A stretch of DNA of 64,000 bases from Paenibacillus sp. sptzw28. GTDB taxonomy: Bacteria > Bacillota > Bacilli > Paenibacillales > Paenibacillaceae. The stretch is taken from NCBI RefSeq assembly GCF_019550795.1, contig NZ_CP080545.1, positions 3,816,001 through 3,880,000 on the forward strand, given 5' to 3'. A program made the position numbers and the translations under genes. This document shows positions 15,827-25,437 of the stretch, piece by piece; position 1 is the first letter of the stretch, and the number at the start of each line of letters is the position of its first letter. A model generated the notes under the pieces. It made no database searches and was not told where the DNA came from. It worked only from the letters and a program-made list of their open reading frames with translations.

Positions 15827-16393
15827 CTAGACGACCTTCACCCTGGCGAGCATCAACCCGCTAACGAATAATATCAGCGATCCGATGTAAAACATGACAT
15901 CAAGCGTGAACAGATCGATAAGAAAGCCTCCAGCTATGACCGCTATGCCGGAGAAAATCGACAGCCCCACGTGATAGCGGCCGATCTGCTCGCCGCGCCG
16001 TCCCTGCTCAGTCACATCGGCGAGCAGCGCTTTCTCGCATGTCCGCTGCATGGCGCCGAACGCGCCCATCGCGATCTGCAGCGCATACACCTGCCAAATA
16101 TCGGTGACAAGCGGAAACGCAAGAAACAGAAGGGACGTCCCCCATGCGCTGACAAGCAGAAAGATCCGGCGGCCGTAGCGGTCGGATGACTTGCCGAACC
16201 ACCAGTTCAAGTACGCCGAGCAGAGTGTAAATAAGCCGTACGCTATCCCGTATTGCGTAAAGTCGCCGCCGATCTCCTTCACGAAAATCAAATAAAACGG
16301 AAATACAATGCCCGATCCGAACGTCATCATGCTTTGCGAGAGCATCATCCACCTAAGCGCGGAGTTCTCCCTAATCCGGGTTTTTATTGTCAT
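15827..16393 (-). CDS. Half-length MFS transporter (six membrane segments)
   Basis: This is a major facilitator superfamily protein of only 188 residues with about six membrane segments, half of the usual twelve. The conserved loop between segments 2 and 3 is present as GKSSDRYGRR. It starts with an ATGA overlap to the upstream FAD oxidase and ends at a clean TAG, with the Crp-like gene starting shortly after, so there is no second half downstream. It could work as a dimer or be a truncated transporter. Substrate unknown; the neighbour suggests a link with the oxidase product. Confidence 0.75.
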   Translation of the reverse strand: MTIKTRIRENSALRWMMLSQSMMTFGSGIVFPFYLIFVKEIGGDFTQYGIAYGLFTLCSAYLNWWFGKSSDRYGRRIFLLVSAWGTSLLFLAFPLVTDIWQVYALQIAMGAFGAMQRTCEKALLADVTEQGRRGEQIGRYHVGLSIFSGIAVIAGGFLIDLFTLDVMFYIGSLILFVSGLMLARVKVV

Positions 16394-17853
16394 GGCGCAT
16401 ACCTCGCATAAAATTCATTTATAAACCGCAGCTCCGGGTCCAGCCGCCGCTTGGCGGCAAAGAATTCGTCCGCCCGCGGATAAGCCTGCCGGAGCTGGCC
16501 GGGTGAGGCAAACAGCTGGTAAGGCAAATAATAGGTGCCGTTGTTGCGCAGTGCCAGGTCGGTTATGCTCTGCGTCGACTGCTCGAGCCGCTTCACCGCT
16601 TCAGGCGAACGTTTGTTATTGAACAGCAGTACAAACGCAAAGCTGTCATGCCGGGAATAGGACAATACAGCCTCTTCATTGCGGGGCACATAACGGACCG
16701 TAATATTCAGCAAATTAAGCCCGTCCTTCCGTAAAATATCCCTCAGACCATCGACAAACGGAATGAAACGGTCCACCGGCACAAAATACTCCTGCAGCAA
16801 GTCGGTCTTCTGGGGATCCGCATACTCCATAAACTGCGCTGCCGGGCGCATCGCGTTATTGCGCGAGATCAGCTGGCCGTCTTTCATCATATAGCCTTTC
16901 TTCTGCAAGTTCCAAATAAGATCCTTGCCCCAGTCAAACTTACGGGATAAACCGAACATGAATTTCGTCGCGCCAATGAACCGCTCATCGTTAAGCTTTT
17001 TCAAGCTGCCGCTTAAGGGCTCGTCAGATTTATCGTAAGTCGTCACGAACATATCGGTTAAATAATGATTCGGGGAAACGGATAACCGTGCAATCGCCAT
17101 GGCGACGTCCGGATTGTCATTGACATGCCCGCGGAAATAATCCGGGAAATTGCGGTAGCCGATCGGCACTGTTTTCTGCTTATAAACAGTATCGTCTGTA
17201 AGACGCAGATCCGCATCGAGAATAATGCCGAACAAGCCGTACCCTCCGATCACCAACGGAAAAAGCTCCGCATTCTCCGTACGGCTCACCCTCACGATTC
17301 GCCCGTCCGCCAGCATAAGCCTGAACGATTCAACCGACTCAATGAGAGGCCCCTCGCCCATATCCCGCCCATGGACATTAACGCTCATAGAGCCGCCGAC
17401 GGTGAACAGATTTTGCGACTGCATGATACGGACGGAGAGCCCGAGCTGCTGAACCGCTTCCTGCACCTGCTCCCATGTGGCGCCGCTCTGCACCTGAATT
17501 CGTTTGCTTGTCCCGTCAACGCGGATTACCTCGTTGTAATCCCTCATATCGAGCACAATCGCATTGTCATAGAACGTCTGTCCGCCCTGACTGTGCCGCG
17601 CTCCGGAGACCGATATAGGCAGTCCTTTGCGCCCAGCCTCCCTTAACGCTTCGGCAATATCTTCGGTATCCTTGACATGCACGACTTTATAGACGCGGAC
17701 GCTCATCAGCCTGCTGACATCGGATGCGTATTCAGCGCTTGGCATATTCGAGCGTATGAGAAGGGATGCAGCGAAGAGCGCTGCATAAACTGCAAGGGCA
17801 GCGGCCCACAAACGCCGGGAAGAGGCGGCGGAAGTGCGAAACGCGCGAATCAT
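16390..17853 (-). CDS. FAD-linked oxidoreductase with N-terminal membrane anchor
   Basis: This is a PCMH-type FAD-binding oxidase of 487 residues, related to the sugar-lactone oxidase/glycolate oxidase group. A hydrophobic segment at residues 13-34 may anchor it or act as an uncleaved signal. The FAD domain spans about 60-240 and is visible in PISVSGARHSQGGQ, VLDMRDYNEV, VQSGATWEQV, FTVGGSMSVNVHGRD and VIGGYGLFGII. The C-terminal substrate domain follows. The HGRD motif where covalent-FAD enzymes carry a His is suggestive only. It overlaps the LysR regulator upstream and the half-MFS downstream by four bases each, so the three form one operon. Substrate unknown. Confidence 0.85.
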   Translation of the reverse strand: MIRAFRTSAASSRRLWAAALAVYAALFAASLLIRSNMPSAEYASDVSRLMSVRVYKVVHVKDTEDIAEALREAGRKGLPISVSGARHSQGGQTFYDNAIVLDMRDYNEVIRVDGTSKRIQVQSGATWEQVQEAVQQLGLSVRIMQSQNLFTVGGSMSVNVHGRDMGEGPLIESVESFRLMLADGRIVRVSRTENAELFPLVIGGYGLFGIILDADLRLTDDTVYKQKTVPIGYRNFPDYFRGHVNDNPDVAMAIARLSVSPNHYLTDMFVTTYDKSDEPLSGSLKKLNDERFIGATKFMFGLSRKFDWGKDLIWNLQKKGYMMKDGQLISRNNAMRPAAQFMEYADPQKTDLLQEYFVPVDRFIPFVDGLRDILRKDGLNLLNITVRYVPRNEEAVLSYSRHDSFAFVLLFNNKRSPEAVKRLEQSTQSITDLALRNNGTYYLPYQLFASPGQLRQAYPRADEFFAAKRRLDPELRFINEFYARYAP

Positions 17854-18767
17854 GACGGCTCCCCAAGGACAAGGTGAGAGGTGCTGCCGGTTATGATATC
17901 GGCGAAATGCTGTGCTAACGGTGTCAGTGAATCGCCCTCCCGGGTCAAGAGGACGATCGGGTTATACTGGACCTCTCCTTTGACATACACGCGGCTGATT
18001 TCACGCCGCGCCACCGCCGGCTTCGCTTCCAATGACGAGACGAAGGCCGCACCGAATCCGGCCGCGACGGCGTGCAGCGTTTCATGAAGACCGTTCACAC
18101 TCAGCGCAGTCTTCGGCGGCGACACACCGTTTGCTTCTAACAATGCAAGCAGTCTCTCGCGCAGAGCGCTTCCCTGCTCGCGCATGACGAAGCCTTCGAG
18201 TGCCATACGGCTTAAATTGACGGTTCGGCCTGCAAGCGGGTGATCCGCTGCAACAATGAACCAGAGCTCGTCCTCCAGGAGCAGCCGCCGCTTCAAACCG
18301 GGGCAAGCCTCCCTGCTGCCTCCGATCAGCGCGAGATCCGCATCGTAATGCAGCAGCTCCTGCATGGCGTCGCGCGCGTTCAGCGTCCTCATCGTGACGT
18401 TCGCGTCCGGCCAGACCGATCGGAAGGCAGTGAGCCAGCCGGGCAGCAGAAAGCCAGCCGGCAGCGAAGTGGCCGCGATCCGGAGCGAACCGGCAGCGCC
18501 TGAGCGGTATGCGGCAATATCGCGTGTTATATCCTGCTCCAGCGCGAACAGCCTGGCGGCGTGCCCGGCGACCCGCCGGCCCGCTTCCGTGAGGAATATT
18601 CCTCTGCCCTTCGGCGCCAGCAGCGTTAGCCCAAGCTCATTCCCTAAGTTACGGACATGCGCGGTCACAGCTGGCTGACTGATCAGAAGTCTCTCAGCCG
18701 CCCGGGTGACGCTCCCGGCCGCCGCAACATGATGAAACACAATAAGTCCATACAGGTTCAAGTGCAT
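17850..18767 (-). CDS. LysR-family transcriptional regulator
   Basis: This is a 305-residue LysR-type regulator. The N-terminal winged helix spans residues 1-65 (FHHVAAAGSVTRAAERLLIS, QPAVTAHVRNLGNELG, the usual recognition region). An effector-binding periplasmic-protein-like domain follows from about 90. It is first in the operon with the FAD oxidase and half-MFS and is divergent from the threonine-synthase-like gene at 18916, the classic layout for a LysR regulator acting on both sides. The AT-rich spacer holds ATTTTTCATTATAAT near its start. Effector unknown. Confidence 0.9.
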   Translation of the reverse strand: MHLNLYGLIVFHHVAAAGSVTRAAERLLISQPAVTAHVRNLGNELGLTLLAPKGRGIFLTEAGRRVAGHAARLFALEQDITRDIAAYRSGAAGSLRIAATSLPAGFLLPGWLTAFRSVWPDANVTMRTLNARDAMQELLHYDADLALIGGSREACPGLKRRLLLEDELWFIVAADHPLAGRTVNLSRMALEGFVMREQGSALRERLLALLEANGVSPPKTALSVNGLHETLHAVAAGFGAAFVSSLEAKPAVARREISRVYVKGEVQYNPIVLLTREGDSLTPLAQHFADIITGSTSHLVLGEPS

Positions 18768-18915
18768 CCCTCTGCATAATCATAATTTTTCATTATAATA
18801 AACTAATATTTCTGTATTGGAATTATCAATCAATTACACCTATTGTAGAAGCAAGCGATCGCGGGCGACAAGGGAACAAGCAATAAAATAACGTTAAAGC
18901 GAGGTGAACGCTCTT

Positions 18916-20199
18916 ATGAGAGCCGCTTGTTCAGAATGCGGTATACAAACGTCTTTATCGCCCATGCAGTACAGCTGCAGCTGCGGCGGGCTGCTTCAAG
19001 TTATCCATGCTGCCTCCGAGCCTGATACGGATAAGCTGAAGAGGATCTTTCACGAACGGCGATCCGAGCGGAATACGCTATACGCAAGCGGCGTATGGCG
19101 TTATAAGGAGCTGATTGCGCCGGATCTCCCGGACCATATGATCGTTTGCAAAAATGAAGGCAATACCGGAATGTACCAGTCGGAGAGTCTGACGGAATAC
19201 GCGGGGGTTCGAGGGTTATCGCTAAAAGCGCAAAGCGAAAATCCGAGCGGGTCCTTCAAGGATAACGGCATGACCGCAGCGGTATCGCACGGCCGGTGGC
19301 TCGGGTATGACCGCTTCGCCTGCTCGTCTACCGGTAACACATCGTCGTCGCTCGCGATGTACGCGGCGCTGGCAGGCGTAAAGTCTATCGTTCTCGTGCC
19401 GGACCGTGATGTTTCCGCAGGCAAAGTGCTGCAGACGCTCGCGTACGGCGCGGATTTATGCACCTTCAGGGGCACATACGACGACGGCATCCGCTTTCTG
19501 CAGGAGAATGCGGAAGAGCTCGGATTGTATGTCTGCAATTCAATCAATCCGCTTCGAATCGAAGGCCAGAAAAGCATTATCTATGAAATCGCGCAGGAGC
19601 TGGATTGGAAGCTTCCGGACTGGATCGTTCTGCCGGGCGGAGCACTCAGCAATGCCGCTGCATTGGGGAGAGGGCTGCAGGACCTGTTCTCACTCGGATT
19701 TATCGAGCGGCTGCCGCAGGTTGCTGTCGTGCAGGCGGAAGGCGCGAGCCCCTTTCATCGCATGGTCGCATCCATGCGCTGCAGCGGTAACAATGGTCTA
19801 CCGCCATGTATTGAGTTCCATTCCGAACAGCAACCGCAAACCCGCGCCTCGGCCCTCAACATCGGAAATCCGCCAAGCTGGCGCAAAGCGCTGCGGACAT
19901 TAACATTGACACAGGGAACAACCGTCTCGGTTTCCGATCAGGAGATCATGGAGGCGAAGGCTTACATCGATCGAAGCGGGATCGGATGCGAGCCGGCTTC
20001 CGCCGCAGCGCTTGCAGGGCTCCGCAAGCTGGTGCGGCAGGGAGACGTACATCCCGAACAAACGGCAGTCTGCATCTTGACCGGCAATATGCTTAAAGAC
20101 ACGGACGCGATCAGCGAGTATCATCTGCGGAACGATCCATCCTCGGCGCTCCGCAATACGATGCGTCAAGTGGATTTGATTTATGAGGCTTTCCAATAA
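18916..20199 (+). CDS. Threonine synthase-like PLP enzyme
   Basis: This is a fold-type II pyridoxal-phosphate enzyme of 427 residues, closest to threonine synthase (O-phosphohomoserine to threonine). The cofactor Lys is at about residue 115 in NPSGSFKDNGM. The phosphate loop is LPGGALSNAAALGRG, and SSTGNTSSSLAMYAA is typical of threonine synthase. A short cysteine-rich N-terminus (CSECG...CSCGG) forms a zinc-ribbon-like head seen in many threonine synthases. The ATG at 18916 follows GCGAGGTG. It stands alone, divergent from a LysR regulator, not in a thr operon, so a specialised role is possible. Confidence 0.85.
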   Translation: MRAACSECGIQTSLSPMQYSCSCGGLLQVIHAASEPDTDKLKRIFHERRSERNTLYASGVWRYKELIAPDLPDHMIVCKNEGNTGMYQSESLTEYAGVRGLSLKAQSENPSGSFKDNGMTAAVSHGRWLGYDRFACSSTGNTSSSLAMYAALAGVKSIVLVPDRDVSAGKVLQTLAYGADLCTFRGTYDDGIRFLQENAEELGLYVCNSINPLRIEGQKSIIYEIAQELDWKLPDWIVLPGGALSNAAALGRGLQDLFSLGFIERLPQVAVVQAEGASPFHRMVASMRCSGNNGLPPCIEFHSEQQPQTRASALNIGNPPSWRKALRTLTLTQGTTVSVSDQEIMEAKAYIDRSGIGCEPASAAALAGLRKLVRQGDVHPEQTAVCILTGNMLKDTDAISEYHLRNDPSSALRNTMRQVDLIYEAFQ

Positions 20200-20243
20200 G
20201 TACGAATATGCAATCATGACATACTTATGGTTTCACCGGCAAC

Positions 20244-20295
20244 AAGCCACGCAATTGGCCACGCCCATTAACGTGACCGAAGCGTGGCTTCGTAT
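20244..20295 (+). terminator. Hairpin after the threonine synthase-like gene
   Basis: AAGCCACGC (20244-20252) pairs with GCGTGGCTT (20282-20290), followed by CGTATTTG. The T-run is poor, but the stem is perfect. Confidence 0.5.
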
Positions 20296-20350
20296 TTGCC
20301 GTTATTGAAACCGGACGCCGGGCATAGTGCTTCAGCACGCTTCTACTTCC

Positions 20351-20755
20351 TCAATCCCCTCTGTTTTGAAGAGGAAAGAGTCTACGCACTTTATCGTTCC
20401 TGAGCCAAATTCCTCCCCAAGTCAAAATCGCAATATAAACCGGAAACAATGTATGGCTGAAAAGCGGGTTATCCATCCGAATATGTGTAGCGATCGCTCC
20501 GCCAAAATATCCGGTTAGCAGCACGGCGCCCAATACAGAAGTGCGGGGAATAGCGTAAAGAATTGTAGAAAGAAGCCCCAGTACCCCAATGACAACAATA
20601 TGATGTTCCGCATAGCCAAGTGCCAATGTACCTTCCACGACAGGTTCAGGTTTCATAAATTTCATTACACTATCAAACAGCATAAACAAGATGACAAGTC
20701 CGCTCATAATGCCGGCCGTCCAAAGCCGGCTTCTTGACATGGTTTTCGTCGTCAT
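20351..20755 (-). CDS. DoxX-like membrane protein
   Basis: This 134-residue protein has four membrane segments (about 12-32, 50-70, 73-92, 102-122) and the DoxX-like pattern: EGTLALGYAEHHIVVIGVLG, then LGAVLLTGYFGGAIATHIR. DoxX-family proteins are inner-membrane proteins linked to redox or quinone functions, mostly uncharacterised. A promoter with MerR-type spacing lies upstream at 20981-21012. The gene converges with the threonine synthase-like gene. Confidence 0.85.
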   Translation of the reverse strand: MTTKTMSRSRLWTAGIMSGLVILFMLFDSVMKFMKPEPVVEGTLALGYAEHHIVVIGVLGLLSTILYAIPRTSVLGAVLLTGYFGGAIATHIRMDNPLFSHTLFPVYIAILTWGGIWLRNDKVRRLFPLQNRGD

Positions 20756-20980
20756 TATTTTTCCCCTTTCATATTTTCGGGTCCCTCACATATTGCTGCA
20801 TGTATTCTGCCTCATCTCTGATAAATATATATTAGCATAAAAAAATGATTCGAGGTTTCTTTCGGATTGCTGTCTTTACTTGGGTCACCATGCTGAGTGA
20901 TTCATGAATCGAACTATTTCCCTTCATACTTTGGTTAATACCTTCCAATACCAAAACTCCCTCCATTTGAACTTGACCAA

Positions 20981-21012
20981 AGCATAAACTATTGCACTAG
21001 TGTCAATGTCAA
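20981..21012 (-). promoter_or_regulatory. Promoter with MerR-type spacing
   Basis: On the minus strand TTGACA (21012-21007) and TATGCT (20986-20981) are separated by 20 bases, too long for free sigma-A use. The spacer holds a partial dyad (GACACTAGTGC). This is the layout activated by MerR-family regulators. Downstream is GGAGGGAG and a short frame of about 38 codons without a known family (TTG near 20948, ending near 20833), then the DoxX-like gene. No merR gene is in the window. Confidence 0.45.
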
Positions 21013-21035
21013 CATTAATCAACTCTTCAAGAAAG

Positions 21036-21073
21036 CAAAAAGTGCAGCCTCTCAATATTTTGAGAGACTGCAC
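21036..21073 (-). terminator. Terminator of the GH105/ABC operon
   Basis: The minus strand has GTGCAGTCTCTCAA (21073-21060), loop, then TTGAGAGGCTGCAC (21055-21042), and TTTTTGC. Very stable stem with one mismatch. Confidence 0.85.
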
Positions 21074-21099
21074 CTTTGATCAACAATGATCCGATAACT

Positions 21100-22134
21100 T
21101 TAACTGTAAACCCGGCCTGACGTACGGAGCAGGTCAGCCAGGAATACAAGCGCCAACCCTTGTCCCCAGCCCTGCACCCTCTTATGCGATACACCCCGAT
21201 AGCCGTCGATATCGCGCATAACGGCGGTTCCGGCTGATACGCCGAATACCGATCCGTCTTCGGATACTTGCTCCAGAATCCCCTTGATCGAACGGTTTAC
21301 GTTTCTGTTGTACAGCGAGCCTGTGTGAAGCAGTGCGCATGCAATACCTGCCGAGCCTGAGGTTTCCGTATAGGAAGAAACGTCGGTCAGTACCGTGTGC
21401 CACATTCCATTATCGGCCTGAAGCCGGACAAGGGAGCTGAGCTGGTCCCGGAGCGAGCCCTCGATAATCATGAACGAAGGATGAGTAACGTGAATGAGCG
21501 GCAGCGCCTTCGCCATCGTAAGCGCCGCCCAGGCATTGCCTCTCGCCCAAAAAATACCCGACATATGATTCCCGGCAATATTATCCCAACCGTGATAATA
21601 CAAATTGGTGACTGTATCCTGCAAATACTGTTCGTGTCCGTGATACTGCAGCAATCCGTCCTCCAAATAATCGTCACGACCGAGCAATGCCCCCATCCGG
21701 ACGAGAAAATATCCCGCCATCATCATGGTGTCAACCCATGCCTGCTCGGGGAAATTGTAATCAACCGAGTTGACCGTGTGCTGGAAGACGCCTTCGCCGA
21801 AGCGCGGAGCCTCTGCCTTCAAATATTCGGCCATTTTTTCGGCAACCTCCAGATATGTCTTATCTTCTGTCGCCTTGTAGAGTGAAATCAGCGAATGGCC
21901 GATCGATACGCCATTGACCGACAGCTTGGGCAGCCCGTCCTCGAGCTTCTCATCGACCCACGCCTTGAGGAGGTCGATATATTCCGTTTTCCCTGTGGCC
22001 TCGAACGCTTCGGCAACGCCATAGAAGGCGACCCCTCCTGGCCAGTCCCAGCTAAAATCCATACGGAACGTACGATCGACGACCCGGTCGATTACGTCCC
22101 TGATATGCTGTTCATCAAACATGAGTGGCGGCAT
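21100..22134 (-). CDS. GH105 unsaturated rhamnogalacturonyl hydrolase
   Basis: This is a cytoplasmic glycoside hydrolase of family 88/105 (YteR type), 344 residues, an (alpha/alpha)6 barrel with no signal peptide. It removes the unsaturated galacturonyl residue left by pectin lyases. The presumed catalytic Asp is in PEQAWVDTMMMAGYF. The conserved GIFWARGNAWAALTMAKAL and the closing VQGWGQGLALVFLADLL are visible. It is the last gene behind two permeases and a binding protein, so it would process the imported disaccharide. The start at 22134 follows an A+G-rich GGAAGGAGAT. Confidence 0.9.
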   Translation of the reverse strand: MPPLMFDEQHIRDVIDRVVDRTFRMDFSWDWPGGVAFYGVAEAFEATGKTEYIDLLKAWVDEKLEDGLPKLSVNGVSIGHSLISLYKATEDKTYLEVAEKMAEYLKAEAPRFGEGVFQHTVNSVDYNFPEQAWVDTMMMAGYFLVRMGALLGRDDYLEDGLLQYHGHEQYLQDTVTNLYYHGWDNIAGNHMSGIFWARGNAWAALTMAKALPLIHVTHPSFMIIEGSLRDQLSSLVRLQADNGMWHTVLTDVSSYTETSGSAGIACALLHTGSLYNRNVNRSIKGILEQVSEDGSVFGVSAGTAVMRDIDGYRGVSHKRVQGWGQGLALVFLADLLRTSGRVYS

Positions 22135-22153
22135 AAATGTATCTCCTTCCCGA

Positions 22154-22993
22154 TCAGCCCTTCAACCCGCTTGTGCTGATACCCTCGACGATAAATTTTT
22201 GAAATGCGAAAAATACGGCGATGACCGGAATCAGACTGACTGTGGACATCGCAAACATGGCTCCCCAGTTGGATAACGTGTCACTGTCCAGAAACATCTT
22301 GAGCGCCATTGATACAGTATACATGCTCGGTTTATTGAGATACAATACCGGTCCGAGCAGATCTTCCCAGCGCCAGTAGAATGAGAAGATGGCCGCCGTC
22401 GCCATGGCCGGCGCGACCAGCGGGAGGATGATCCGCCAGAAGAGGCGGAATTTGCCGCAGCCGTCTATCGTCGCCGCTTCATCCAGCTCGGCCGGAATCG
22501 TCCGTATAAACTGGATAAGCAGAAAAATGAAGAACGGCGCGCCGAAATAATTCGGTACCACGATCGGTTTAATCGAATTGAGCCAGCCCAGTTTGGCGAA
22601 CAGAATATATTGCGGCACCAGCACGACATCATGGGGCAGCATGAGTGTCACCATCATAATCGTAAACCAGAACGTTTTGCCGGCAAACTTCAGCCTTGCG
22701 AAGCCGAAGGCTACGAGAGCCGACGAGAGCACCGCCCCGATCGTCGAAAGAATAACGATGACAAGCGAGTTTTTAATAAAGGTTGTAAACGTATAGCCCC
22801 CTACCCCCTGCCAGCCGTCCAAATAATTACTCCAAATCCAGGGAGACGGTATAAGCGACTCGGCGGTAATGAAAATCGTTTCGCTTTGCTTGAACGAGCT
22901 CATGACGAGCCATATGACGGGATACAGCATGAGAGCTGCCCCTACGGCCGTAAACAGGTGATAGAGAGACCACTTGATCGGTTTCAGGCGCAT
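22154..22993 (-). CDS. Sugar ABC transporter permease, MalG/YtcP type
   Basis: This is an integral membrane permease of 279 residues with six membrane segments. The cytoplasmic EAA loop that contacts the ATPase reads [20 protein letters not shown], near residues 185-204. It forms a heterodimer with the permease encoded just upstream (22996-23892), two bases apart. No ATP-binding subunit is encoded in the cluster, as is usual for Bacillales sugar importers that share a common MsmX-type ATPase. Likely substrate: an oligogalacturonide or rhamnogalacturonan fragment, from the GH105 neighbour. Confidence 0.92.
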   Translation of the reverse strand: MRLKPIKWSLYHLFTAVGAALMLYPVIWLVMSSFKQSETIFITAESLIPSPWIWSNYLDGWQGVGGYTFTTFIKNSLVIVILSTIGAVLSSALVAFGFARLKFAGKTFWFTIMMVTLMLPHDVVLVPQYILFAKLGWLNSIKPIVVPNYFGAPFFIFLLIQFIRTIPAELDEAATIDGCGKFRLFWRIILPLVAPAMATAAIFSFYWRWEDLLGPVLYLNKPSMYTVSMALKMFLDSDTLSNWGAMFAMSTVSLIPVIAVFFAFQKFIVEGISTSGLKG

Positions 22994-22995
22994 CG

Positions 22996-23892
22996 TTAGC
23001 TGTCCCCCTTCGACTCATAATGGACCCAGAACTTGGAGGTTTTGAACAATATCGCGGTCAGGACCGCTATAATGATCAGCATCACCCATGCCATCGCCGA
23101 AGCGTAGCCCATATTGGAGAAGACAAAGCCTTGACGGAACAAATAGAGCGAATAGAGCAGCGTTCCGTCCAAGGGACCGCCCTCTCCCTTCGAAATGATG
23201 TAAGCGGGAACGAACGTCATGAAAGCGCCGATTGTTTGCATGATGGCATTGAACAATATAACGGGACTTAGCATCGGAAGCGTAATGCGGAAGAAACGCG
23301 AGAATGCATTGGCTCCGTCGACGCTGGCCGCTTCATAGTAGCTGCCGGGAATGTTTTTGAGTCCGGCCAGAAATATGAGCATGGATGAGCCGAACTGCCA
23401 TACGGATAAGAAAATCAGCATCCAAAGCGCCGCAAGCGGATTGCCGAACCAGCGGACGGCGTCCAGACCCAGCGCCTGGAGCAGCAAATTGACTACGCCT
23501 TCGTCACCGAACAGGTTTCGCCACATAATAGAGACCGCCACACTGCCTCCGATAATGGATGGCAGATAGAACATCGTCCGGTAGAAGCCTATCGCGCGGG
23601 ACGCCGTATTAAGCAGCACGGCGATAAGAAGCGCGAACAGAAGGCGCAGCGGTACACCGCCTACTACATAGAGAAATGTGACCTTTAGGGATTTCCAATA
23701 TTTCGGGTCGCCAGTAAACATTTTCACGTAATTATCAAGCCCCACCCACTTGGGCGGCGAGAATAAATCGTAATTTGTAAACGACAGGTATAGTGAAGCG
23801 AACATCGGCACAAGCGTAAAGATCAGAAAGCCGAGAACGAATGGACCTATGAAAATATATCCCGTCAAATGGTTTTTCCATGCGATTTTCAA
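22996..23892 (-). CDS. Sugar ABC transporter permease, MalF type
   Basis: This is the second permease of the importer, 298 residues and six membrane segments, beginning with the usual [20 protein letters not shown]. The EAA loop reads [20 protein letters not shown], near residues 188-207. It lies between the binding-protein gene and the MalG-type permease in one operon. Role and likely substrate are as for its partner. Confidence 0.92.
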   Translation of the reverse strand: MKIAWKNHLTGYIFIGPFVLGFLIFTLVPMFASLYLSFTNYDLFSPPKWVGLDNYVKMFTGDPKYWKSLKVTFLYVVGGVPLRLLFALLIAVLLNTASRAIGFYRTMFYLPSIIGGSVAVSIMWRNLFGDEGVVNLLLQALGLDAVRWFGNPLAALWMLIFLSVWQFGSSMLIFLAGLKNIPGSYYEAASVDGANAFSRFFRITLPMLSPVILFNAIMQTIGAFMTFVPAYIISKGEGGPLDGTLLYSLYLFRQGFVFSNMGYASAMAWVMLIIIAVLTAILFKTSKFWVHYESKGDS

Positions 23893-23976
23893 ATTGATTC
23901 AACCCCTACTGCCTTAGGCTTTCTTAGTTATGCGGCGGCCGAATGCTCTGCACCCGCCGCCGCGATAATGTTGCTG

Positions 23977-25317
23977 TTATTTGTTTTTAGCCAGAACGGC
24001 GTTTGCTTCTTCCCTGAACTTCTTGGCTGCCTCTTCAGGCTTGATCTGGCCGAATGCCATCTGCTCGCTGTAGGATTTGAATATATTGATGATTTCCGCA
24101 GTTCCGACCGGATCCGGCGGATCCATCGGCGTGCTGTTCGTTTCAGCCCATGCGACATAGTCGAATACTTGCACCTGTGCCGGCTCCAGTATCGGCTTGA
24201 GAGCCTCCTTCACCTTTGAGGATACAGGCACTCCGCGATCGCCTTTAATCAGCTTGTTGGCTTCGATATCGTTGACGAAGAAATCGATAAATTTAGCCGC
24301 TTCTTCTTTATTTTTTGAGTTTTTGGAAACGGACAGGTACATGCTCGGCTTCAAATATAATCCGGCCGTTCTGTCAGGTCCCGGCATATGCTGCATTTCA
24401 AGCGGACGTGCGGCAACCTGCTGCAGGCCGATGAATTGATTCGTCCACTGCCAGATACCAATCGCTTTCCCTTTGACCAAAGGGTCATCCTCGACGCCTT
24501 TCACCTGTGCCAAATAATCGGGATTCGGCACCGCGCCGCTGTGTACAAGACCTGAAGTCTGACTGAAGAAATCGACGAACAGCTTATCGTCCTCATAGCC
24601 TAGCGCCGTACCGTCGGCATTATAGAGATGCTGCCCCTTGGTGCGCAGATAGTATCCGAAGAACACCTCAGGACGCATGCCGGTATCGAAGAACAAGCCT
24701 GCCGCCTTCGCTTTGTTCGCTAACGTTATATATTCCTCCCATGTCCAATCGGGATTCAGCTTGTCGACGCCGATTTTCTTGAGCAGCGCAGGATCATACT
24801 GAAAGTTGACGACGTTTACGCCTGCATTAAAGCCATACAAATTATCGCCGACCTTGCCGCCTGCCACCGCGTTATCGGATATATCGGAGACGTTGATGAT
24901 ATTCGACAAATATGGCGTCAAATCTTCAAGCTGGCCCCTCATTCCGTATTGCGACAAATAGGAGATATCCATCTGGATAATGTCAGGCAGTTCGTTGGCC
25001 GCAGCTTGCGGCGCGAGCTTCTTCCAGTAGTCGTCGTAGTTTGCGAACTCCGGTTCAATATTTACGTTCGGGTACTTCTTCTCATACATTTCGATAACCT
25101 TCAGCGTGTAATCGTGACGAGGCTGTCCGCCCCACCAGGCAAACCGCAGTTTTACGTTCTTAGGCTCTTCCGCCTTCTCCGCATTCTTGTCCGATTCACC
25201 GGTTGTTCCGGCGTTCGTTGTCCCCGAACCTGCGGTTTCATTATTGCCGCCGCTTCCGCAGCCTGCGAGTGCAAACAGGAGCGTGAAGCCAAGCAGCAGC
25301 AGCATCGTCTTCTTCAT
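23977..25317 (-). CDS. Sugar ABC transporter substrate-binding lipoprotein
   Basis: This is a family 1 extracellular solute-binding protein of 446 residues. The signal peptide ends in the lipobox LFALAGCGS with the lipid-bearing Cys at about residue 20. A Gly/Thr/Asn-rich linker follows, then the binding fold (LRFAWWGGQPRHDYTLKVIE, then DIIQMDISYLSQYG). It captures the sugar outside the cell and delivers it to the two permeases downstream. The start follows GGAAGGGGATC. A 120-base gap separates it from the regulator genes, so it probably has its own promoter controlled by the response regulator. Confidence 0.93.
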   Translation of the reverse strand: MKKTMLLLLGFTLLFALAGCGSGGNNETAGSGTTNAGTTGESDKNAEKAEEPKNVKLRFAWWGGQPRHDYTLKVIEMYEKKYPNVNIEPEFANYDDYWKKLAPQAAANELPDIIQMDISYLSQYGMRGQLEDLTPYLSNIINVSDISDNAVAGGKVGDNLYGFNAGVNVVNFQYDPALLKKIGVDKLNPDWTWEEYITLANKAKAAGLFFDTGMRPEVFFGYYLRTKGQHLYNADGTALGYEDDKLFVDFFSQTSGLVHSGAVPNPDYLAQVKGVEDDPLVKGKAIGIWQWTNQFIGLQQVAARPLEMQHMPGPDRTAGLYLKPSMYLSVSKNSKNKEEAAKFIDFFVNDIEANKLIKGDRGVPVSSKVKEALKPILEPAQVQVFDYVAWAETNSTPMDPPDPVGTAEIINIFKSYSEQMAFGQIKPEEAAKKFREEANAVLAKNK

Positions 25318-25437
25318 GGAATGATCCCCTTCCAGCTAATTGTATTGGCAGCCCTTACATTAACAATTATAGTTTTTTACCGGCCAAGGGGAATTCAAAA
25401 AACCGTCGCGTTTGTTCAAAAAACAGAGAAGCCGTAT

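Noticed and set aside
18768..18915. T-box or other riboswitch before the threonine synthase-like gene
   Set aside because: Only about 148 bases, with no T-box sequence (TGGNACCGCG) and no terminator; it is an ordinary divergent promoter region.
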